Source: Jatrophihabitans_A lederbergiae (lineage in GTDB: Bacteria > Actinomycetota > Actinomycetes > Mycobacteriales > Jatrophihabitantaceae). Taken from it: a DNA stretch of 64,000 nucleotides. Position numbers and translations under genes: made by a program. The DNA lies in the NCBI RefSeq assembly GCF_031845305.1, contig NZ_JAVREH010000018.1, forward strand, positions 1 through 64,000, written 5' to 3'. Positions 23,983 to 31,225 of the stretch are shown piece by piece (within the stretch, counting starts at the first letter, position 1; the number at the start of each line of letters is the position of its first letter). The notes under the pieces are model-generated. The model worked only from the letters and a program-made list of their open reading frames with translations. It searched no databases and had not been told where the DNA came from.

Positions 23983-25197
23983 ATGCACGTCGTGGTTCTT
24001 GCCTCGCGTCACCGAGGTCCCGTCGACCGACTTCTGGCGCGCGGCCACGAGGTGTCGGTGATCGCCTACCAGGGCGCGGCGCACCTGTACGAAGACCTCC
24101 CGACGCAGACGGTCCAGGGCCTCGGCAGCATCGACGAGGTGCTCGCGGTCGCCCGCGCCGCCGGCGCCGAGACCGCGGATGCGGTCGTGCCGCTCGGTGA
24201 GTTGTCGGTGCTGGCCGCCGCCACGCTGCGCGACTACTTCGATATCGGCGATCCCGACAGGCGCATCGGTACCGCCATTGCGGCGCGCTTCATCGACAAG
24301 GCCCGCATGAAGGACGACCTCGCCGCGGCCGGTATCCCGGTGGCCAACCACGCCAGCGGCACCGCCACCGAGGTTGGCGAGCTGTGTCGCGACGTCGGGT
24401 TCCCGGTCGTCGTGAAACCGGCCATCGGCTCCGGGTCCCGGCACACGGTCAGCCTCGTCGACGACCGGGAGCTGCGCGCCGGGCTCGCCGACGAAGACGG
24501 TGTGCCACGCGTGGGCGACATCATCGTCGAATCGTTCGTCGAGATGCGCGCCGAGCTGCACTGCGACTTCCAGGTCGCAGACAGTGCCGTCGTCTTCGCT
24601 GCGACCTCGCGCTACATGGCGCCGCTGCTCGGCAGCAACGGCGCCAATGGTTCGGTGGTGCTCGGGCCTGGCCATCGGCATGACACGGGAGTCGCTCTCG
24701 CGCAACGGGTGGTCGACGCGCTCGAGCTCACCGACGGCGTGTGCCACCTCGAGTTCTTCGACACCGTCGAGGGCCCTGTGGTCGGTGAGGTCGCGGCGCG
24801 GCCGGCCGGCGGCGGGATCGTCGAGGCGGTCGCGCTAGGCACAGGCGTCGATCTCTGGGAGCGCTACCTCGACTCCTGCCTGGGTCCGACCGTGACGCCC
24901 GACCCGCGACGCGGAACGGCTGTGCCCACAAACCGCCGGTTGCCGGACGGGGTGGCGGCTTGGTGCGGCCTGCCGGCCCGCAACGGACGGGTGGTCTCGA
25001 TGACGGACAGCGCCGCTTTGCTGGCGCTGCCGTATGTGCATGCCGTGCACATGGAGATGGAGGTCGGCGACACGGTCCAGCGTCCAGCCGGTTCGACGTC
25101 CTGGGCCGGCATCGTCGTGTACGAGGCGCCCACGGAGGTTGCCGCCGTCGCCACCGCCGGCGATCTCTGGTCGATGTTCTCGCTCTCCGTGGCGTGA
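23983..25197 (+). CDS. ATP-grasp carboxylate-amine ligase
   Basis: A 404-residue ATP-grasp enzyme. Residues about 1-100 form the pre-ATP-grasp fold (MHVVVLASRHRGPVDRLLAR). The grasp domain has GFPVVVKPAIGSGSRHTVSL as lysine-bearing nucleotide strand, an IIVESFVEMRAELHCDFQV strand, and metal-binding VVGEVAARPAGGGIVEA (E...R...GG). Such enzymes form an acyl-phosphate and join it to an amine, as in L-amino acid ligases. It likely makes an amide or peptide bond in the product. ATG at 23983; its stop overlaps the GTG of the following exporter (GTGA). Confidence 0.85.
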   Translation: MHVVVLASRHRGPVDRLLARGHEVSVIAYQGAAHLYEDLPTQTVQGLGSIDEVLAVARAAGAETADAVVPLGELSVLAAATLRDYFDIGDPDRRIGTAIAARFIDKARMKDDLAAAGIPVANHASGTATEVGELCRDVGFPVVVKPAIGSGSRHTVSLVDDRELRAGLADEDGVPRVGDIIVESFVEMRAELHCDFQVADSAVVFAATSRYMAPLLGSNGANGSVVLGPGHRHDTGVALAQRVVDALELTDGVCHLEFFDTVEGPVVGEVAARPAGGGIVEAVALGTGVDLWERYLDSCLGPTVTPDPRRGTAVPTNRRLPDGVAAWCGLPARNGRVVSMTDSAALLALPYVHAVHMEMEVGDTVQRPAGSTSWAGIVVYEAPTEVAAVATAGDLWSMFSLSVA

Positions 25198-26522
25198 CGC
25201 CGGTGCGGCTGCCTTCCCGGGTTGCGCCGCCCGTCGCGGCTGTCCGATCGCTGGCGGCGGTCACGCTCGTCAACACCGCCGGCGACGGCCTGTTCGCTGT
25301 CGGCGGCATCCTGTTCTTCATCCACTCCGTGGGCCTCTCTGCTGCCCAGGTCGGTTTCGGCCTGACCGCGGCCGGCATCGCGGCGCTGGTCGTGAGCGTG
25401 CCGATGGGCCGGCTCGCCGACCGGCTCGGGCCACGGCGCGTGCTCACTGTCCTGTTGTGCACGCAGGGCGTTGTTACGTTGCTCTACCTGGTCGCGGGCT
25501 CCTACCCAAGTTTCCAGGTCGTCGCCGTCCTGTTCGCCATCGGGAACTCGTCGGCGGCGCCGGCGCGTGGCGCGCTCGTCGCGCAGATCACCAAGAAGCA
25601 CGTCGAGTACCGGGTCGCGTCGCGCGCGTTCCTGCGCTCGGTGACCAACGTCGGCCTGGCGATCGGCACGCTCATCGGCGGCGCGTTGATCGGCGCCGGC
25701 ACGGCCGGTACCTACGACGCGTTGATGGTGGTCGACGCCGGCACCTACCTGGTCGCCGCCCTGTTGCTCGTCACGCTGGTTCCGGCGACGGCCACTGTGT
25801 CCGCGTCTGCGTCGAGCCCGGTCAAGACAGCCGCACCAACCGGGGGGGCCACAGCCCCGCGCAGCGCGCTGCGAGATCGCCCCTACGTCGTCGTCACCGT
25901 GCTGTCCGGCGTGATCTCGCTGCAGTACGACGTCCTGCCGACGGCGCTGCCGCTGTGGGTCGCCTTGCAGACCGACGTCGCGAAGGGCTGGCTCGGCCCG
26001 CTGCTGTTCGCCAACACAATCATCGTCATCCTGTTCCAGCAGGCGCTGGCGCGGGGTTCGCGCACGGCCGACGGCGCGGCCCTGGCGGTGCGCCGCTCCG
26101 GCCTGTGGTTCGTCGGATCCTGCGCGCTGTTCGCGCTGAGCTATCACGGACATGCACCGATAGCGCTGCTTGTCCTCTTCGGCGCGGTGGTCGTACACTC
26201 CTGCGGTGAGCTGCTGCATGCCGCGGGTGGGTTCGGCCTATCGTTCGGGCTCGGACGGGACGGCGCGCACGGCGAGTACCAGGCCGTGTTCGGCCTCGGT
26301 ATCGGCGCCTCGCGAGCTGTCGCGCCGCTCGTCCTGACCGGCTTGGTGATCGGGCTCGGTGTACCCGGCTGGATCCTGTTGGCAGCCCTGCTGTTCGTTC
26401 CCGGCCTGGCGATGCCCGCCGCTGTGCGATGGGCGCAGCGCGACCGAACCCGCGAGGACGCCGATACCGCCGACCCCGATCCGTCCCCACGATCAGAGGA
26501 GCCCAATCATGCGTCGAGCTGA
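25194..26522 (+). CDS. MFS exporter-like protein
   Basis: A 442-residue MFS protein with about 12 hydrophobic segments. PMGRLADRLGPRRVLTVLLC is a clear motif A (G..aDR.GrR) after helix 2, and helix 5 contains VGLAIGTLIGGALIGAG. The start is GTG at 25194 overlapping the ATP-grasp stop; the methyltransferase start lies within its last codons. Co-translation with a peptide-forming ligase points to export of the finished compound. The last 35 residues are charged and cytoplasmic. Confidence 0.82.
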   Translation: MTPVRLPSRVAPPVAAVRSLAAVTLVNTAGDGLFAVGGILFFIHSVGLSAAQVGFGLTAAGIAALVVSVPMGRLADRLGPRRVLTVLLCTQGVVTLLYLVAGSYPSFQVVAVLFAIGNSSAAPARGALVAQITKKHVEYRVASRAFLRSVTNVGLAIGTLIGGALIGAGTAGTYDALMVVDAGTYLVAALLLVTLVPATATVSASASSPVKTAAPTGGATAPRSALRDRPYVVVTVLSGVISLQYDVLPTALPLWVALQTDVAKGWLGPLLFANTIIVILFQQALARGSRTADGAALAVRRSGLWFVGSCALFALSYHGHAPIALLVLFGAVVVHSCGELLHAAGGFGLSFGLGRDGAHGEYQAVFGLGIGASRAVAPLVLTGLVIGLGVPGWILLAALLFVPGLAMPAAVRWAQRDRTREDADTADPDPSPRSEEPNHASS

Positions 26523-27528
26523 GCTCGAGCAGCTTTTCCACCCGCTGAGCCTGGAGCAGAGCCTGCACCTGCTCGACAGCCTGACCTGGTTCCCGCAGCC
26601 AGGTCCGGACGGTTCGGCGCGCATTGCCGATTACGTCAACACCCGCGCCGATGGTGCGTCGGTCGACACAGCGACGATCGACAGCGTGCTCGAGCGCATC
26701 GACGAGTCCGCCGCGCCGGACGACGATCCCGCGCTGGGCCGCTGGGCGGACATCCGGAACGCCAAAATCCTCTACTCGCTGAAGTACGACCTGAAGACGT
26801 TCCTGCTGCCTGATCCGTGGTTCACCTTCATGAATATGGGCTGGCAGGAGGTGGGCGCGCCCGACCCCGACCTGCGAGAATGGTTGCCGGGCGGTCAGGA
26901 CGTGTGGCGTTACTCCGCGAATCTCTACGACATGGTCGCGAGCCGGATGCCACTGGCCGGCAGAGACGTTCTCGAGGTGGGCAGCGGTCGAGGCGGCGGC
27001 GCAGGTTTCGTGGTCCGCAAGCACCTCCCGAGCAGCTACACCACCGTCGAGCAATCCGAGAACAATGTGGAGTTCGCGCGCGCGGTGCAACCGAGCGAGA
27101 TCGACTTCCGGGTCGGGGACGCCGAGTCGATGGCCGTGGACGACGACAGCATCGACGCGGTGATCAACATCGAGTCGGCGCACTGCTATCCCAACCCCAA
27201 GCGATTCTTCGCCGAGGTCGCTCGCGTGCTCCGGCCGGGCGGGCGGCTGCTGTTCGCGGACGAGTGGTGGACGGAGCAGGTCGGCGAGCTCACTGACGCC
27301 ATCGCCGCCGCGGGGTTGACCATCGTCACCCACGAGGACCTTACCGCCGGCATCATCGAGGCGCTGCGACGCATGCCGGCTATCACCGGCCCCCTCGTCG
27401 CCGCACAGGAGGGCGCGCAGCGCCGGGTGTACGAGCGCTTCTTCGGTGAGCGGGTCCTGCGCGACTCGCTCGAGTCCTACACCTCGAAGCGCTTCGTCTT
27501 CACGCTCGTGGTCGCGGAGTTGGCATGA
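26509..27528 (+). CDS. SAM-dependent class I methyltransferase
   Basis: A 339-residue protein. VLEVGSGRGGGAGFVVRKHL is motif I of class I methyltransferases (E.GsG.G), followed by YTTVEQSENNVEFARA, IDFRVGDAESMAVDDDSIDA and VARVLRPGGRLLFADEWW (motifs II-III of the UbiE/COQ5-like group). About 160 residues before motif I form an unassigned extension. AGAGGA lies 9-14 nt upstream of ATG 26509. The gene overlaps the end of the exporter by 14 nt and the next gene by 4 nt (ATGA). It methylates an O, N or C position of the cluster's product; the atom is unknown. Confidence 0.82.
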   Translation: MRRAELEQLFHPLSLEQSLHLLDSLTWFPQPGPDGSARIADYVNTRADGASVDTATIDSVLERIDESAAPDDDPALGRWADIRNAKILYSLKYDLKTFLLPDPWFTFMNMGWQEVGAPDPDLREWLPGGQDVWRYSANLYDMVASRMPLAGRDVLEVGSGRGGGAGFVVRKHLPSSYTTVEQSENNVEFARAVQPSEIDFRVGDAESMAVDDDSIDAVINIESAHCYPNPKRFFAEVARVLRPGGRLLFADEWWTEQVGELTDAIAAAGLTIVTHEDLTAGIIEALRRMPAITGPLVAAQEGAQRRVYERFFGERVLRDSLESYTSKRFVFTLVVAELA

Positions 27529-28388
27529 GAGTCCTGCCGGTGACTACCGCTACGGACAAGGACGGTGCACCGATGAGTGGGGAAGTCGACCGCCGCTCGA
27601 CCGACGAGCTGGTCGCGACCTATCTCGCCGACGGCGTCGTGCACCCGATCACCGTTTTCCCCCCGGACGACTGTCCGCCCCTCCTGGCCGCCGTGCGCGA
27701 CGTCTTGACGCGGCCGGGCCCCGCGCCGGCGCCATCGCAGGAGCAGTCCAGCGGCCGGCTCGCGTCGGTCTCGGGCACGCAGAGCAGCGTCCCCTTCGTC
27801 GAGTCGCGCCATCTCGACAGCCGGGTGGTCTTCGACCTGTGCACAGCGCCGCCGGTACTGGACCTGGCCAGGGGCATTCTCGGCGACGATCTGCTGCTGT
27901 GGCGGTCGACGATCATCGCGAAGCCGCCGGGCGGCGCGGGATTCCGTTGGCACCAGGACTTTGGCGGCGTGTTCGGAGCGCACGAGTCCTACGGCCTCGA
28001 GCCCCCGCTGCATCTCAATGTGTGGATGGCGCTGACGCCGACCACCCGGGCCAACGGCTGCCTGCGCTTCGTCCCCGGCATGCCGCAGGTGTTGCCGGGC
28101 GCCCCGTCCGGCCCCGGGCAGCGGGCGACCCTGCTGACCCGCGAGGAGCACATCGACGAGAGCCGCGCCATCGACGCACCCCTGGCGGCGGGCGAGGCCG
28201 CCGTGTTCGGCGACCGCGCGTTGCACGCGTCGTGGCCCAACGAGACCGACGAGGCGCGGCTGGGCCTGGCTGTGCGGATCACGCTGCCGCAGGTGCGGGT
28301 CCGCTCGCACTTCCCGGGCCACCGCAACATCCTGATCAGCGGGCGTGACGCGCTGGGCGTCAACCCGCTCGCCCCGCCGCCGGCCTGA
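27525..28388 (+). CDS. phytanoyl-CoA dioxygenase (PhyH) family oxygenase
   Basis: A 287-residue Fe(II)/2-oxoglutarate-dependent oxygenase. FRWHQDFGGVFGAHESYG has the H-x-D iron ligands, GDRALHASWPNETDEARLG has the distal histidine, and the following arginine in LAVRITLP binds 2-oxoglutarate. NVWMALTPTTRANGCLRFVP is the central family segment. PhyH enzymes in bacterial clusters hydroxylate free or carrier-bound amino acids. ATG overlaps the methyltransferase stop (ATGA); a second ATG 16 codons in (MSGEVDRRS) is an alternative. It is the last gene before a 247-nt gap and the ThrRS gene. Confidence 0.85.
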   Translation: MRVLPVTTATDKDGAPMSGEVDRRSTDELVATYLADGVVHPITVFPPDDCPPLLAAVRDVLTRPGPAPAPSQEQSSGRLASVSGTQSSVPFVESRHLDSRVVFDLCTAPPVLDLARGILGDDLLLWRSTIIAKPPGGAGFRWHQDFGGVFGAHESYGLEPPLHLNVWMALTPTTRANGCLRFVPGMPQVLPGAPSGPGQRATLLTREEHIDESRAIDAPLAAGEAAVFGDRALHASWPNETDEARLGLAVRITLPQVRVRSHFPGHRNILISGRDALGVNPLAPPPA

Positions 28389-28635
28389 CGCGGGCCGGGG
28401 CGGTCTGGGATGGTTCGACCGCGCCGACGAGCAGCTCGCCGCCGACTTCGCCGAGCGGTGGTTGATGATCGACAAGGGTGAGTGGGAATGCGGGATCTCG
28501 CCGGTCGCTGCCGGGTATCGGCGTCACAGCCTGCGCACCGGTGTCCCTGGCCGGGTGCCCGTGCCGCCGGAGCGCTGCTCGGCGGGCCGAGGCTAAGCTG
28601 ACGCCTTACTTGGTGACGACATCTCAAAGGCAGGC

Positions 28636-30492
28636 ATGACAAGCTCTGACGATCAGCTCAAGCGCATCAGGCACTCCAGTGCCCACGTGCTCGCGCAAGC
28701 CGTGCGGGAGCGGTTCGGGCCCGAGGGTCACGTGGCCCTCGCGATCGGTCCGCCGACGGCGCGCGGCTTCTACTACGACTTCAGCCTGCCGCGCCCCGTC
28801 GTCGAGGGCGACCTGAAGTGGCTCGAGAAGCGCATGAAGAAAATCCTGCGCGGCAACCACGACTTCGTCCAGCGCGACGTCTCCGAGGACGAAGCGCGGT
28901 CGCTGTTCGCCGACCAGCCGTTCAAGCTGGAGATCATCGACGGAATCGTCCACGGCGGTGTCGATGCGCATGGCGAGCCGTTCGAGGGCGAGCCGGTCCT
29001 CGGCACGTACCAGCAGGACACCTTCCTCGACCTGTGCGGCGGTCCGCACATCGCGAACACCCGCGACATCGATCCCAACGCGGTGAAGCTGCTGACCGTG
29101 GCGGGTGCCTACTGGCGCGGCGACGAGAGCCGTCCGATGTTGCAGCGGATCTACGGGACGGCCTGGGGCACGCGCGAGGAACTCGACCACTTCCTGTTCC
29201 TTCGTGCCGAGGCCGAGCGACGCGACCACCGAAAGGTGGGCCGCGAACTCGACCTGTTCATGTTCGACAAGTCGGCACCGGGCATGCCGTACTGGCTGCC
29301 CGACGGCCTGCGCATGCTGAACACGATGCTGGAGTTCTGGCGGAACGAGCACGAGGCCCGCGGATACCAGGAGATCAGCAGTCCGCTGATCAACGAGAAG
29401 TCCCTATGGGAGACCTCGGGGCACTGGCAGAATTACGTCGACGACATGTTCGTCATCCCGGACGGCGACAACCGCACCTACGCGGTCAAGCCGATGAACT
29501 GTCCCAACGCCATGGTGGTCTACAACCGCAAGACCACCTCGTACCGGGAATTGCCGCTCCGGTTGTCGGACTGCGACCTCCTGCACCGCAATGAGCGGTC
29601 GGGAACCCTGCAGGGGCTGTTACGGGTGCAGGCATTCCGGCAGGACGACGCGCACATCTTCCTGCCGGAGGCGGAGATCGGCGCCGAGATCCAGCGCATC
29701 TTCGACATCGCCGATCGGTTCTACGGCGTGTTCGGACTGAAGTACCGACTCCGCCTGGGCACCCGGCCGGAGAAATTCATCGGCGACGTCGCGACCTGGG
29801 ATCTCGCGGAGTCGACGCTGCGGGATGTGCTGGAGGAGCGGGCGCCCGGCGAGTACATCGTCGTCGAGGGCGACGGTGCTTTCTACGGACCGAAGATCGA
29901 CATCCTGATGGAGGACGCGCTCGAACGCGAGTGGCAGATGGGGACGATCCAGCTGGACTTCCAGCTCCCTCGACGTTTCGGGTGCGTCTACACCGACGAC
30001 CAGGGCCAAGAAGTCACCCCGGTGGTCATCCACCGCGTCATCTACGGGTCCTTGGAACGTTTCGTCGGCATCCTGCTCGAGCACACCGCAGGAGCACTGG
30101 CGCCCTGGCTCGCTCCGCGGCAGGCGATCGTCCTACCGGTCGCCGTTGACTACGAGGCGGCGGCCGAGGCTCTGCGCGAGGAGCTGGTCGCTGCTGGTCT
30201 CCGCGCCGATCTGTGGTCGGCGACCACTGGCACGCTCGGCGCCCGCGCCCGGCGCGCTCGGATGGCCAAGTACCCGTTCGTGCTGGTCGTCGGTGCCCAG
30301 GAGGCAGAGGGCTCGGAGTTGTCGGTCAAGCTGCGCGAGGGCGGTCAGGTGCCGCCGTTAACCCGAGCCGAGGTCGTCGAGCGGATGGTGCGATCCGTCC
30401 GCCAGTTCGACAACAGCACCGAGACGGCGTTCGCCGACGTCCTCCCGGCCGAAGCACCGGCTGCGGCCGAAGCGGGCGCGACCAGCTCCTGA
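28636..30492 (+). CDS. thrS: threonyl-tRNA synthetase without TGS domain (putative resistance copy)
   Basis: A 618-residue bacterial ThrRS. It starts directly at the editing domain (RHSSAHVLAQAVRERFGP, H-x3-H; then DLCGGPHIANT with the editing Cys and His), so the about 60-residue N-terminal TGS domain of housekeeping ThrRS is absent. The catalytic core has zinc ligands in KPMNCPNAM, QDDAHIF and VVIHRVIYGS, motif 2 in RNERSGTLQGLLRVQAFRQD, and motif 3 in GSLERFVGILLEHTAGAL. The anticodon domain ends with an acidic tail. Borrelidin and obafluorin producers carry extra ThrRS genes as self-resistance, which is the best explanation here. The catalytic residues look intact. AAGG/AGG lies just before ATG 28636. 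Confidence 0.93.
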   Translation: MTSSDDQLKRIRHSSAHVLAQAVRERFGPEGHVALAIGPPTARGFYYDFSLPRPVVEGDLKWLEKRMKKILRGNHDFVQRDVSEDEARSLFADQPFKLEIIDGIVHGGVDAHGEPFEGEPVLGTYQQDTFLDLCGGPHIANTRDIDPNAVKLLTVAGAYWRGDESRPMLQRIYGTAWGTREELDHFLFLRAEAERRDHRKVGRELDLFMFDKSAPGMPYWLPDGLRMLNTMLEFWRNEHEARGYQEISSPLINEKSLWETSGHWQNYVDDMFVIPDGDNRTYAVKPMNCPNAMVVYNRKTTSYRELPLRLSDCDLLHRNERSGTLQGLLRVQAFRQDDAHIFLPEAEIGAEIQRIFDIADRFYGVFGLKYRLRLGTRPEKFIGDVATWDLAESTLRDVLEERAPGEYIVVEGDGAFYGPKIDILMEDALEREWQMGTIQLDFQLPRRFGCVYTDDQGQEVTPVVIHRVIYGSLERFVGILLEHTAGALAPWLAPRQAIVLPVAVDYEAAAEALREELVAAGLRADLWSATTGTLGARARRARMAKYPFVLVVGAQEAEGSELSVKLREGGQVPPLTRAEVVERMVRSVRQFDNSTETAFADVLPAEAPAAAEAGATSS

Positions 30493-30818
30493 CGTGACGT
30501 CCGCGGACGTCACGGCTGGCGTCAGCACTGTCACGGAAAAAGCGCCGAGCGTCGAGCGCTTCGGCATAGATGGCGTCGACGGTGCCCGCCGATGCGGCGG
30601 CGGTAGGCGGCCGCTCGCCTGCGCTGAGGCTCTGGCCGCCACCCGCGCAGCGTTTCGTCTGCGTGCGTTCTGATCTCGAGCGGCAACCACGTCATCGCAG
30701 GCGGACAGGGACTGAACCGGGTCAGACCCGCCTGCGGCTCAGCCACGATGCGCGCCGCGCGTGACAGACGCGAAGTCATCTGTCCGGTTGGGCCTAGGTT
30801 CGCCATAGGAGGTACGCG
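30493..30818. other. Intergenic gap after the ThrRS gene
   Basis: No gene is seen. Two nucleotides after the ThrRS stop is a perfect 20-base palindrome, described separately. A second hairpin, AAGCGC/GCGCTT, spans 30540-30561 after a short A run. The right end holds the Shine-Dalgarno AGGAGG (30807-30812) for the frame at 30819. Confidence 0.5.
30494..30513. terminator. Perfect palindrome just after the ThrRS stop
   Basis: GTGACGTCC-GC-GGACGTCAC reads the same on both strands and begins 2 nt after the TGA. It could form a 9-bp hairpin ending the cluster's rightward transcript, though no U tract follows. It could also be a protein-binding site. Confidence 0.5.
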
Positions 30819-31014
30819 ATGACGGATGCGCAGACCGCAGATGACGCACCAAACTTGGGACGGCCGGTAACGGTCAAGGTCGAGCGGGCGGCGCACTCCG
30901 TCATTTCGGCTGGATACGGTCGACACGACTCGGCGTTCACGCCCGGTCGGCCAGTGTGGACTAGCGAAAACGCCGACGAACTGAAACGGCTGTTCGTGGA
31001 TCGTCCGGATGTGA
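30819..31014 (+). pseudogene. N-terminal gene fragment fused to an IS remnant
   Basis: A frame with a strong AGGAGG six bases before ATG 30819 gives about 65 residues, including the distinctive GYGRHDSAFTPGRPVWTSEN and ELKRLFVDRPDVTG. It then runs without a stop into the C-terminal end of an ISL3 transposase. The first part is the start of a gene cut by the IS; FTPGRPVWT..N...L is reminiscent of N-terminal segments in some McrB/AAA-type proteins, but this is weak memory and no function is claimed. Confidence 0.55.
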
Positions 31015-31115
31015 CGGGTCTGAGCTTCCGCAACCTCGCCAACTACATCACCCGCGCCCTGCTCGACACCGGCGGGTTCAGACCCCGACTACACCCTCAT
31101 CTGCGATGAGCCGGC
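31015..31115 (+). mobile_element. Right-end remnant of an ISL3-family element
   Basis: These bases encode SFRNLANYITRALLDTGGFR and end with CTGCGATGAGCCGG. The complete element at 52.9-54.3 kb has GFRNLTNYIARSLLDTGGFR and the same CTGCGATGAGCCGG end. Only the last 30 codons and right terminus remain here. It abuts the relaxase-end remnant. Confidence 0.85.
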
Positions 31116-31116
31116 A

Positions 31117-31225
31117 ATGTCGCTCGGTTCAAAGCCGTTTCGGGTGCGCCCGATCAAGGCGACACCGAACGCACCGATAAGGCGGCGGCAGCGGCCGAGG
31201 GGCTGTGCCGCCGCGCAGTTAGTGC
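31117..31225 (+). pseudogene. 3' remnant of a relaxase gene
   Basis: The start encodes MSLGSKPFRVRPIKATPNA, matching the C-terminal MSFSSKPFRVRPTKATPDA of the full relaxase ending at 9444. The match continues out of frame to GCAGTTAGTGCCGG at the original stop. It is a second, diverged copy of the relaxase end, joined here to the intact primase-type gene and cut at its left by the ISL3 remnant. Confidence 0.82.

Noticed and set aside
28389..28635. Possible small gene between PhyH and ThrRS (WFDRADEQLAADFAERW)
   Set aside because: No start with ribosome site, extends from the PhyH end in another frame, and no family is recognised; at most a remnant.
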